Below, in pieces: positions 4,902 through 11,213 of a stretch of 11,213 nt of DNA. Where the stretch lies: positions 1 through 11,213 of the forward strand of contig JASGCF010000065.1 in the NCBI GenBank assembly GCA_030054275.1, read 5' to 3'. Under the pieces are notes generated by a model. The model ran no database searches. It saw only the letters and a list, made by a program, of their open reading frames with translations, and had not been told where the DNA came from. The position numbers and the translations under genes are program-made. This DNA is from Limnohabitans sp. Its GTDB lineage: Bacteria > Planctomycetota > Phycisphaerae > Phycisphaerales > SM1A02. Position 1 is the stretch's first letter. Every line of letters begins with the position of its first letter.

Positions 4902-7067
4902 ATGCGCGGCACCATGCGAGCCCGCGTCATGACGCTCATCTCCTCCGCGTTCCTCACCGCCTGCGCGACCGTCGGTCCCGAGGGCGCCGTCGTCACCGCC
5001 TATCCGCCCGCGCGCCAGGTCGACCAGGTCGACGACTACCACGGCACCAAGGTCACCGACCCGTACCGCTGGCTCGAGAACGATGTGCGCGTCGATGCCG
5101 AGGTCGCCGCGTGGGTCAAGGCGCAGAACGAGGTGACCGACGCCTACCTCGCGTCGATCCCCGGCCGCGCCGCGATCCGCGCGCGCCTCGAGCGGCTCTT
5201 CGACTACCCGCGCTACTCGGCGCCATCGAGGGAGGGCTCGCGCTATGTCTTCACCAGGAACAGCGGCCTGCAGAACCAGTCGGTCGTCTGCATCCAGGAT
5301 TCGCTCGACGGCGAGGCACGCGTGCTGCTCGACCCGAACACATGGTCGAAGGACGGCACCATCGCGCTCGCGGGCATGGCGTTCTCCGACTCGGGCAACC
5401 TCGTCGCCTTCGCGCAGGCCGAGGCCGGCTCCGACTGGCAGCGCTGGCGTGTGATGGAGCTCGCCACCGGCAAGGACTGGCTGCTCTCCGACGAGATCCG
5501 CTGGACGAAGTTCGGCGGCGTCTCGTGGTCGAAGGACGAGAAGGGCTTCTTCTACACCCGCTTCCCCGAGCCGAGGAAGGGCGAGGAGTTCCAGTCGCTC
5601 AACCTCAACAACGAGATCCGCTACCACCGCCTCGGCGCGCCGCAGTCGGAGGATCGGCTCGTCTTCTCGACGCCCGATCACCCGACCTGGGGCTTCGGCG
5701 CGACCGTGACCGAGGACGGCCGCTATCTCGTGATCGCGGTCTACGAGGGCACCGATCCCAAGAACCAGTTGCTCGTCCTCGACCTCGCCGATCCGGCCGC
5801 GAAGCCTCGCGAGATCGTCGGCGCGTTCGCGAACGAGTGGTCGGTGATCGGGAACGACGGCACGGTCTTCTACGCGAAGACCGACTTCGAGGCGCCGCGC
5901 GGGCGCGTGGTCGCGTTCGATGTGCGCGAGGGGCTCGGGTCGCTGCGCGAACTCGTGCCGCAGCAGGCCGAGGCGCTCGAGAGCGCGGGCATGGTGGGCG
6001 ACTTCATCGTCGCGCAGTACCTGAAGGATGTCCGGCCGCTCGTCCGCATGCTGCGCACCGACGGGACGCCCGTGCGCGATGTCGCGCTGCCCGGGCTCGG
6101 CTCGGCCACTGGCTTCGGCGGACGCCGCCGCGACCGCGAGACCTTCTACACCTTCGTGTCGTTCAACCAGCCGGCCACGACCTACCGCCTCGATCTCGCG
6201 AGCGGCGAATCGACGCTGTTCCGCCGCACCGAGTCCGCGTTCGACGGGTCGAAGTACGAGGTCGAGCAGGTCTTCTATCCGTCGAGGGACGGCACGCGCG
6301 TGCCGATGTTCATCGTGCACAGGAAGGACGCGCCGCGCGATGGCGCGCAGCCGACGCTCCTCTACGGCTACGGCGGGTTCAACGCGTCGATGACGCCGTG
6401 GTTCACGCCCGTGTTCGCGTCGTGGCTCGATCTCGGCGGCGTGCTGGCGGTCGCGAACCTGCGCGGTGGCGGCGAGTACGGCCGCGAGTGGCACGAGGCG
6501 GGCAAGAAGGCGAACAAGCAGAATGTGTTCGACGACTTCATCGGGGCCACCGAATACCTCGTGCGCGAGAAGTGGACGCGCCCTGATCGCCTCGCGATCA
6601 AGGGCGAGTCGAACGGCGGGCTCCTGATCGGCGCGGTGATGGCGCAGCGGCCCGAGCTCTTCGGCGCGGCGCTTCCCGGCGTTGGCGTGATGGACATGCT
6701 TCGCTTCCAGCGCTTCACCGCCGGCCGCTACTGGACCGACGACTACGGCTCCTCCGACGACGCCGGCGAGTTCAAGGCGCTGTACGCGTACTCGCCGTAC
6801 CACAACCTGCGCGCGGGGACGGCGTATCCCGCGACGATGGTGACGACCGCCGACACCGACGACCGCGTGGTGCCCGGCCACTCGTTCAAGTTCGCGGCGC
6901 GCCTGCAGGAGTGCCACGCGGGCGACGCGCCGGTCCTGATCCGCATCGAGACCGCCGCCGGCCATGGCGCAGGCAAGCCGGTCTCGAAGTCGATCGACGA
7001 GACCGCCGACATGTGGGCGTTCCTCGTGAAGGTGCTGAAGATGGAGACGCCCGACGCAACACGCTGA
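4902..7067 (+). CDS. Prolyl oligopeptidase (S9A), predicted lipoprotein
   Basis: The 721-residue protein is a complete S9A peptidase, which cleaves short peptides after proline. It starts with a lipoprotein-type signal: basic MRGTMRARVM, hydrophobic TLISSAFL and lipobox LTAC with C21. The N-terminal cap and seven-bladed propeller region (about 40-450) opens with YHGTKVTDPYRWLEN. The alpha/beta hydrolase domain contains LLYGYGGFNASMTPWF (486-501), NLRGGGEYGREWH, the nucleophile S570 in KGESNGGLL, D653 in ADTDDRVVPGHS and H688 in TAAGHGAGKP; the triad is intact. S9A enzymes are mostly soluble, so the signal suggests an envelope-bound form. In-frame ATGs at 4914 and 4929 also exist; 4914 keeps a good signal too, and no ribosome site decides. 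Codons end in G or C more often than in neighbouring genes. Confidence 0.92.
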   Translation: MRGTMRARVMTLISSAFLTACATVGPEGAVVTAYPPARQVDQVDDYHGTKVTDPYRWLENDVRVDAEVAAWVKAQNEVTDAYLASIPGRAAIRARLERLFDYPRYSAPSREGSRYVFTRNSGLQNQSVVCIQDSLDGEARVLLDPNTWSKDGTIALAGMAFSDSGNLVAFAQAEAGSDWQRWRVMELATGKDWLLSDEIRWTKFGGVSWSKDEKGFFYTRFPEPRKGEEFQSLNLNNEIRYHRLGAPQSEDRLVFSTPDHPTWGFGATVTEDGRYLVIAVYEGTDPKNQLLVLDLADPAAKPREIVGAFANEWSVIGNDGTVFYAKTDFEAPRGRVVAFDVREGLGSLRELVPQQAEALESAGMVGDFIVAQYLKDVRPLVRMLRTDGTPVRDVALPGLGSATGFGGRRRDRETFYTFVSFNQPATTYRLDLASGESTLFRRTESAFDGSKYEVEQVFYPSRDGTRVPMFIVHRKDAPRDGAQPTLLYGYGGFNASMTPWFTPVFASWLDLGGVLAVANLRGGGEYGREWHEAGKKANKQNVFDDFIGATEYLVREKWTRPDRLAIKGESNGGLLIGAVMAQRPELFGAALPGVGVMDMLRFQRFTAGRYWTDDYGSSDDAGEFKALYAYSPYHNLRAGTAYPATMVTTADTDDRVVPGHSFKFAARLQECHAGDAPVLIRIETAAGHGAGKPVSKSIDETADMWAFLVKVLKMETPDATR

Positions 7068-7136
7068 CGGTGGCGCGTTCGAGGTTTGGTCTTGGTTGAG
7101 AATCGTGGCGTCGGGGTCCGCGGAAGTGAGTGCGGT

Positions 7137-8117
7137 TCACCGCGCCGGAATCGTGAGCACAGGAGGCGCCGCGGGAGCTGCCGACTGGATGCGACACAGT
7201 TGCATGAAAAGCGCGAGCGTATCTTTCGAGCGAATGTCGTCGTTCGCGATGCTGTAATGCCAGCCGCCGTACTCAATCGCGATGATCGCGTCGGTCGGAC
7301 GCTTCGTGCTCACGCGGACATGAATCTCGTCACCTGGGCTCGCTGGGACCGTCCAACCGCGCTGCGATTCGGGCACCTCGATACTCTCCGCAGCCTCGAA
7401 CATCGCAGAAAAGAGCGAGCGAAGTCGGAAGTTCTCAAGCGAGATCGTCTTGTCTTCGACCTTGAGGTCGAATCCGCCGTCGGCGCGCTTCTCGACCGAC
7501 AGTCTGCCGACAGCCTCGGCGGCGACGAGCGTCTCGACGAACTCCTTGAACTCACGGTGACTCGGCGATTTCGGACGCGCGGAGAGCACCTCACCACCTG
7601 ACGGCGTGATGCTTTCGACAAGAAGATCGCACAACTTCTGCACTGGCCAACCAGCGCGCAGCAGCATGCCGAAGTGCTGCGGCGGAATCTCGATCATGAG
7701 TTGCTGTACATACTGCTGCCCCTCAACAGGCGTGTATGAAATCGTGGGCTTCGATGAGAAGGTGTAGTTTCCGGTCACGCCGACGAGCGACTGGTCGCCC
7801 TGCTGTGCGGTTGCTTGGGCGCCGCCCGACACGGTGTTCTCGTACGACGCGGTGAGCGAACCCGCCTGCAGAAAGAGCGGTGCTTCGCGAAAGCGCATGC
7901 GCACGAGGTTCAGCAGCATTTGCTCGTTCTGGCTTTGCTGGATGATCGTGTTGAAGTCGGTGAAGTCGGCGCGAAGATTCTCCTTCGCAGCCTGACAGCC
8001 GCCGCCCGTGAAGCAAAGGCAGGACGCGGCGCCAAACAAGATCGCGGCCACGAGCGAGCGTGTGGCGGATCGGCCTTCGTGCAGGGGGAAGGCGGGGGAG
8101 TGATCGTTCAGCTGCAT
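7137..8117 (-). CDS. Conserved exported protein of unknown function, probable lipoprotein
   Basis: The 326-residue protein has an N-terminal hydrophobic export segment (about 20-35) after a charged leader. The cysteines at 33, 35 and 41 make lipidation plausible (AASC or GGGC), though neither is an ideal lipobox. The mature part begins FTDFNTIIQQSQNEQMLLNLVRMRFREAPLFL (52-83), which I recall from uncharacterised lipoproteins of many Gram-negative bacteria, usually as FN-x-A-I...Q-LLLN-LVRxRYRDxPxFL. A beta-rich stretch with Q-rich patches (95-150), a helical LLVES...EFKEFVETL section (165-198) and a C-terminal block ending WHYSIANDDIRSKDTLALFMQL (286-307) and LTIPAR follow. I recognise no catalytic motif and assign no function. 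The start at 8117 is supported by GGAG at 8125-8122. It is downstream of the O-methyltransferase-DinB gene with 60 bases between. Confidence 0.75.
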   Translation of the reverse strand: MQLNDHSPAFPLHEGRSATRSLVAAILFGAASCLCFTGGGCQAAKENLRADFTDFNTIIQQSQNEQMLLNLVRMRFREAPLFLQAGSLTASYENTVSGGAQATAQQGDQSLVGVTGNYTFSSKPTISYTPVEGQQYVQQLMIEIPPQHFGMLLRAGWPVQKLCDLLVESITPSGGEVLSARPKSPSHREFKEFVETLVAAEAVGRLSVEKRADGGFDLKVEDKTISLENFRLRSLFSAMFEAAESIEVPESQRGWTVPASPGDEIHVRVSTKRPTDAIIAIEYGGWHYSIANDDIRSKDTLALFMQLCRIQSAAPAAPPVLTIPAR

Positions 8118-8121
8118 GATG

Positions 8122-8125
8122 CTCC
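8122..8125 (-). promoter_or_regulatory. Ribosome binding site of the exported protein gene
   Basis: GGAG on the minus strand, four bases before the ATG at 8117-8115. It supports that start over later in-frame codons. Confidence 0.6.
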
Positions 8126-8177
8126 GCTGACGGCGTCGATGAGAAGCCGCGCGGTCGCACTGTACGGGAAAAGGCGA

Positions 8178-9404
8178 CTACGACGCGCGCGACGACAGCT
8201 CCCACTCAAGGAGATCGATATCGGGCAGTCGGTCACTGACGCCCGGGATCCCAAGCCTGCGCAGCATGTTGAGGCATTGCGCGCGATGATGGGCGCCGTG
8301 CGTGGCGACATGCGCAAGCATGCCGCCGAGCGTGAAGCGGTAGGCTGTGCTACCGAGGGTCACCTCGGACTGCGACGCGAGTCCGCGGTGCCGCGCCCGC
8401 GCCGCGCTTGCCGCGAGATCGGCGGCCGCGAGGTCGAGTAGCGCGCGCAGTTCGATGGGCGTGCGGCGCGTGCCGTCCTCGATCGACGGCCGGACTTCCC
8501 GCGGCGCGCCGTCGATGCGATCCGCCCAGCGGAACATCGCTCCCACGATGTGGGTGAGCGTGTCGTGCAACGACCCTGGGCCGATTTCAAAGGTTCGGTG
8601 CCACGCGCCGTCGTCCAGCGCCGCGCACGCGCGCAGCACCTCGCGCGTCGCCCATGCGTTGTGTTCGAGCATGATGTCGAGCGTGTCGCCCGGTTGTGGG
8701 TGCGGCGCAGTGATCGCTGCCCTCTCGCCGACCACGAGCATCACGAACCCGTCGTAGCCCTTCGCGCCGACCGTCTGCACGCCCGCAGCCGCAAGCCGCG
8801 GATCGCGCGCGATCACCTCCATCATCGCGCGTACGCCTTCGACGCTCGCGTCACCAGTACCTGCTTCGATCACTCTCCCGCGATGGATCGCGTTGTCGAC
8901 GATGATGACGGTTCCCAGCCGCGAAAGCGCGAGCGCATGCTGGAGATATACCGCACACTGATCCCTGTTCGCGTCGATGAAGACGAGGTCGAAGGGCGGC
9001 GTGCCTGCGGTGCGAAGCGCTTCGAGCGACGCGGTCGCCGGGCCAGCGATGACTTCGACACGCGGAGCGACGCGGGCACGCGCGATGTTCTCGCGTGCGA
9101 GTTCTGCGCGCGCCGGTTCCAGTTCCAGCGTCACGAGCATGCCATCGGCGGGCAGCGCACGCGCAAGCCAGATCGCGCTGTAGCCGGCCAGCGTGCCGAC
9201 CTCAAGAATTCGCCGCGCATCGATCGCGCGCGCGAGTACCTCAAGCAGCCTGCCCTGTGCGGGTGCGACCGCGATTGCGGGTAGCCCCGCGGCTGCTGCT
9301 GATGCCGCGGTTGCCATGAGCGCGGCGTCCTGCGGCGCCAGCCACGCTTCCAGTGCGTGGTCGACAGCGTTCCACAGGTCTTGATTCGGGGTGGGCGGTT
9401 CCAT
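8178..9404 (-). CDS. O-methyltransferase (family 3) fused to a DinB-like domain
   Basis: The 408-residue protein joins two domains. Residues 1-226 are a cation-dependent, COMT/CCoAOMT-like O-methyltransferase: RRILEVGTLAGYSAIWLA (64-81) is the S-adenosylmethionine motif I, VTLELEP (91-97) the acidic strand-2 end, DLVFIDANRD (139-148) with D144 and VIIVDN (166-171) with D170/N171 the expected metal site. Family 3 enzymes methylate catechol-type hydroxyls. Residues about 240-400 form a DinB/DUF664-type four-helix bundle: TLDIMLEHNAWATREVL, H285 in LTHIVGAMFRW, and H369/H373 in THGAHHRAQCLNMLRRLG, giving the typical three-histidine metal site. Some DinB relatives are thiol-dependent transferases; others are unknown. 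The frame continues without a stop through the 227-240 linker. The ATG at 9404 starts the conserved N-terminus; a TTG at 9449 is less likely. No ribosome site is clear. Confidence 0.87.
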   Translation of the reverse strand: MEPPTPNQDLWNAVDHALEAWLAPQDAALMATAASAAAAGLPAIAVAPAQGRLLEVLARAIDARRILEVGTLAGYSAIWLARALPADGMLVTLELEPARAELARENIARARVAPRVEVIAGPATASLEALRTAGTPPFDLVFIDANRDQCAVYLQHALALSRLGTVIIVDNAIHRGRVIEAGTGDASVEGVRAMMEVIARDPRLAAAGVQTVGAKGYDGFVMLVVGERAAITAPHPQPGDTLDIMLEHNAWATREVLRACAALDDGAWHRTFEIGPGSLHDTLTHIVGAMFRWADRIDGAPREVRPSIEDGTRRTPIELRALLDLAAADLAASAARARHRGLASQSEVTLGSTAYRFTLGGMLAHVATHGAHHRAQCLNMLRRLGIPGVSDRLPDIDLLEWELSSRAS

Positions 9405-9478
9405 GGCGGAAGTATCGCGAAGTTCCGGACGCGGTGGCCATCCGGCCAATGGACTGCGCGGGATCGTGTGCGCGTGAC

Positions 9479-10537
9479 CTACCGCGTACCTTCAAGGAGC
9501 ACCGCCGGAACCGCACCAAGCCCCGGCATCACATTCGACATGCGCATGGTGCAGGCCGCGGAATCGCGGAAATCAAGTTCGATGATCCAACCCCATGTTG
9601 CCTCACCGGCGTCGTAGGTGGTGAAGAGCCGAAGCACACCGCCCTCTGGTGACAGCTCGAGAAACCCATGCAAGGTGAACGGCTCGCGCGCATGAAACGT
9701 GTCGGTCCATGTCGCTTGCAGCGCGCCGGGCTGACCCTTCAGCGTGAGTTCGCCCGTCTGCGGTTTGCCTTCGTGCGACCATGTGTAGCGCACGGTGCGG
9801 TCGCCGATCTCGATCGTGCCGTCCGATTGGAACGGCTTGTTTGGATCCATGATCCAGAGTCGATTCTCGCCCCGCCAAGCGCCATGATGCGAAGCGGGCA
9901 AAGAGACTTGGCTTGTCGGCGAGGTATTCATGGTGGTCGATTCTGCAGGTTGATGAAGTGCATCGGATGAGGGCGCACGCAAGTATGTCCACGACACGAG
10001 TGGAACGAGTCCCTCGCCCTCGATCACTTCGAGCAGTTCGGTGTCGAAGCGCTCATTGCTCACAAACATCCAGTGCCGTACGAGGTGTCGAACATCGCCT
10101 TCTTGGTCGATATCGATCTGCGCTTGCGCGGTCTTCTCCCCAAAGGTGACGGTGCCTTCGAAGGTCCCGTTTCGAAACGAGTTCGAGCCGCGTACGCGCA
10201 CGGTGTTGGTCGTCGGATCGACGAAGAAGATCTGTTCCTCATGCCAAGGGTCGCTTGTCGGCGAGAAACTTCCTCCGATGACACGCAGTGATCGGCCGTC
10301 CTCTTCCCAACGCCATGTTTCGCGCAGCACGGTTCCCGAGGCGAGTATGGTCGTCCATTCGCCCGACGCAAGATGCGCGAAACCTTGCAACGGATTGGTC
10401 TCGATCGCGGCGGTTGGACGCGTTGCATCTGCCTCGCGCGTGCGTGGAGAACACGCTGTGCCCGCGACAGCACCGATGGAGACGAAGAGCGAAACTGCGC
10501 CAACGCGCAGGAGCATGTGTGCTGCAGGTGGTTTCAT
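9479..10537 (-). CDS. Two-domain lipoprotein of unknown function (C-terminal half DUF1579-like)
   Basis: The 352-residue protein starts with a lipoprotein signal: a hydrophobic stretch at 11-26 and lipobox GTAC with C29, followed by a Ser/Arg-rich tether. The N-terminal half (about 50-187) is beta-rich (FAHLASGEWTTILASGTVLRETWRW ... FEGTVTFGEKTAQAQIDIDQEG ... LLEVIEGEGLVPLVSWTYLR). After a low-complexity linker (188-217) the C-terminal half (218-352) has a second beta-rich unit (GAWRGENRLWIMDP ... VRYTWSHEGKPQTGELTLKG ... TWGWIIELDFRDSAACTMRMSNVMPGL) similar to DUF1579-like proteins. Both halves look like lipocalin-type ligand-binding or envelope scaffolding folds; no catalytic motif is seen. 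An in-frame ATG at residue 203, just before the second unit, hints at fusion of two genes. The start at 10537 has no clear ribosome site; an ATG at 10516 also keeps the signal. Divergent from the oligopeptidase gene. Confidence 0.72.
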   Translation of the reverse strand: MKPPAAHMLLRVGAVSLFVSIGAVAGTACSPRTREADATRPTAAIETNPLQGFAHLASGEWTTILASGTVLRETWRWEEDGRSLRVIGGSFSPTSDPWHEEQIFFVDPTTNTVRVRGSNSFRNGTFEGTVTFGEKTAQAQIDIDQEGDVRHLVRHWMFVSNERFDTELLEVIEGEGLVPLVSWTYLRAPSSDALHQPAESTTMNTSPTSQVSLPASHHGAWRGENRLWIMDPNKPFQSDGTIEIGDRTVRYTWSHEGKPQTGELTLKGQPGALQATWTDTFHAREPFTLHGFLELSPEGGVLRLFTTYDAGEATWGWIIELDFRDSAACTMRMSNVMPGLGAVPAVLLEGTR

Positions 10538-10561
10538 CGGAGCGCTCGGAGCGATCCGCGC

Positions 10562-10600
10562 AGGATACGGGGCGGCGTCGCGTGTGGTCGCGGGTATCCT
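10562..10600. promoter_or_regulatory. Spaced inverted repeat in divergent promoter gap
   Basis: AGGATAC (10562-10568) and GTATCCT (10594-10600) are perfect reverse complements whose centres are 32 bp apart, about three helical turns. They sit in the 71-bp gap between divergent starts at 10537 and 10609. Read outward, each arm offers TATCCT, a passable -10 hexamer, for its own gene; the rightward one is eight bases before the ATG and would give a nearly leaderless transcript. No good -35 boxes are visible, so an operator is an equal possibility. Confidence 0.35.
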
Positions 10601-10608
10601 TCGTTCCC

Positions 10609-11213
10609 ATGCGTGTTCTATCGATTGTCATCGGGTTCGTTTCCGCCATGCTCCTTCAAGCCTGCACCGCGCAACCGCCGATCGCCCAACAGCAGCCGTA
10701 TGTCGTGAAGAGCGCGCACGGCGATCGCGTCGACGAGTACTACTGGTTGCGCGATGATGACTCCAAAAGGAAGCGCCCCGAGATCATGGCGTACCTCGAA
10801 GCCGAGAAGGCCTACTGCGATGCGATGACCGCGCATCTTGGGCCGCTTCGCGAAACGCTCGTGAAGGAAATGCGTTCGCGCATCAAGGAAAATGACGCGA
10901 CTGTGCCCGCCTTCAACCGTGGTGCGTGGTACTGGAGTGAGTTTGAGCAAGGCGCCGAGTACGCGAAGGTGTATCGCCAGAAGGGGGACGCCGCGGGGCG
11001 CGATCCGAAGGCGCCCGTCGAACTTCTCCTCGACGGACCAACGCTTGCGAAGGGTGAAGACTTTTTTGCGATCGGCGATTACGCCATCAGCGACGACGGT
11101 CGCTATCTCGCATGGACGCAAGATACGAGCGGCCGACGCATCCACACGCTGTTCATCAAGAATCTCGCGACCGGTGAAGTGCTTCCAGATCGCATCACCC
11201 CCACGCTTGAAAC
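10609..11213 (+). CDS. Oligopeptidase B-like S9A peptidase, N-terminal part (cut by right edge), predicted lipoprotein
   Basis: The frame runs from an ATG at 10609 to the window edge with 201 complete codons and no stop. The N-terminus is a lipoprotein-type signal: MRVLSIVIGFVSAMLLQAC with C19. The mature part starts like an S9A cap domain: DRVDEYYWLRDDD (39-51), EIMAYLEAEKAYCDAMTAHL (58-77), KEMRSRIKENDATVPAFNRGAWYWSEFEQGAEYAKVYRQKG (86-126), then the first propeller strands (GDYAISDDGRYLAWTQDTSGRRIHTLFIKNLATGEVL, 156-192). The order R-I-K-E-x-D-x-x-V-P and the SDDGRYLA-x-x-x-D-x-x-G block are typical of oligopeptidase B (PtrB type), which cleaves small peptides after Arg or Lys. The catalytic domain is outside the window, so activity cannot be judged. 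Oligopeptidase B is normally soluble; the signal suggests an envelope-bound variant. No ribosome site is visible before the ATG. Confidence 0.85.
   Translation, partial: MRVLSIVIGFVSAMLLQACTAQPPIAQQQPYVVKSAHGDRVDEYYWLRDDDSKRKRPEIMAYLEAEKAYCDAMTAHLGPLRETLVKEMRSRIKENDATVPAFNRGAWYWSEFEQGAEYAKVYRQKGDAAGRDPKAPVELLLDGPTLAKGEDFFAIGDYAISDDGRYLAWTQDTSGRRIHTLFIKNLATGEVLPDRITPTLE

Noticed and set aside
5111..6586. Plus-strand 491-codon alternative frame inside the prolyl oligopeptidase gene
   Set aside because: It is Arg-rich, without domain-like patterns, and lies wholly within a confidently identified S9A gene whose triad is intact.
4317..6965. Stop-free minus-strand frame of 882 codons running through the AhpD-like gene and antisense to the prolyl oligopeptidase
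   Set aside because: Only the first-named part (4317-4850) matches a protein family. The rest is an Arg/Ala/Glu/His/Val-rich shadow of a very GC3-rich gene and has no recognisable domain.
7068..7143. Possible terminator between the convergent prolyl oligopeptidase and exported-protein genes
   Set aside because: Only a 4-bp GCGG/CCGC stem with a TTCA loop (7132-7143) is visible, with no T-run, so it is too weak to call.
10618..11145. Minus-strand 175-codon frame opposite the oligopeptidase B-like gene
   Set aside because: The plus strand encodes clear S9A motifs here; the antisense frame has no domain and is a shadow.

Overview
The window looks like a chromosomal segment of a GC-rich Planctomycetota-type bacterium, most likely Phycisphaerae-like. 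The best clue is the zinc-ribbon membrane protein near 2.2 kb: its CPACGY-x-RRGL...CPECG pattern is very common in that group. The many exported proteins and candidate lipoproteins, and the weak or absent Shine-Dalgarno sites in front of most genes, fit this but do not prove it. There are twelve protein-coding genes, two of them cut by the window edges. I saw no RNA genes, CRISPR array, transposase, integrase or prophage, and no gene-free stretch longer than about 110 bases.

Layout. 1-386 (-) is the N-terminal part of a winged-helix regulator. It is divergent from 489-1538 (+), a methyltransferase-fold protein with a secretion signal; a perfect dyad at 445-465 lies between them. A 13-bp tandem array (1532-1609) covers the methyltransferase stop codon and fills much of the gap to a convergent two-gene minus-strand unit: a DoxX-like membrane protein (2288-2707) followed by the zinc-ribbon membrane protein (1641-2270). 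Divergent from that unit is a plus-strand pair, a ROK-family fructokinase (2817-3776) closely followed by a DUF1801 protein (3779-4249). Next come an AhpD-like (carboxymuconolactone decarboxylase family) protein (4317-4850, -) and, divergent from it, a full-length prolyl oligopeptidase with a lipoprotein-type signal (4902-7067, +). A minus-strand run follows: a conserved exported protein of unknown function (7137-8117), an O-methyltransferase fused to a DinB-like domain (8178-9404) and a two-domain lipoprotein (9479-10537). Divergent from the last is the start of a second S9A peptidase, oligopeptidase B-like and again with a lipoprotein-type signal (10609 to the right edge).

Functionally the segment is a mosaic and not one pathway: sugar phosphorylation (fructokinase), redox or peroxide handling (AhpD-like, perhaps DoxX-like), oligopeptide breakdown at the cell envelope (two S9A peptidases) and small-molecule methylation. 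I see no clear new multi-gene system. The points most worth following are the O-methyltransferase-DinB fusion, the exported methyltransferase, the tandem array that can form two mutually exclusive hairpins, and the two envelope-targeted S9A peptidases whose genes differ in base composition.
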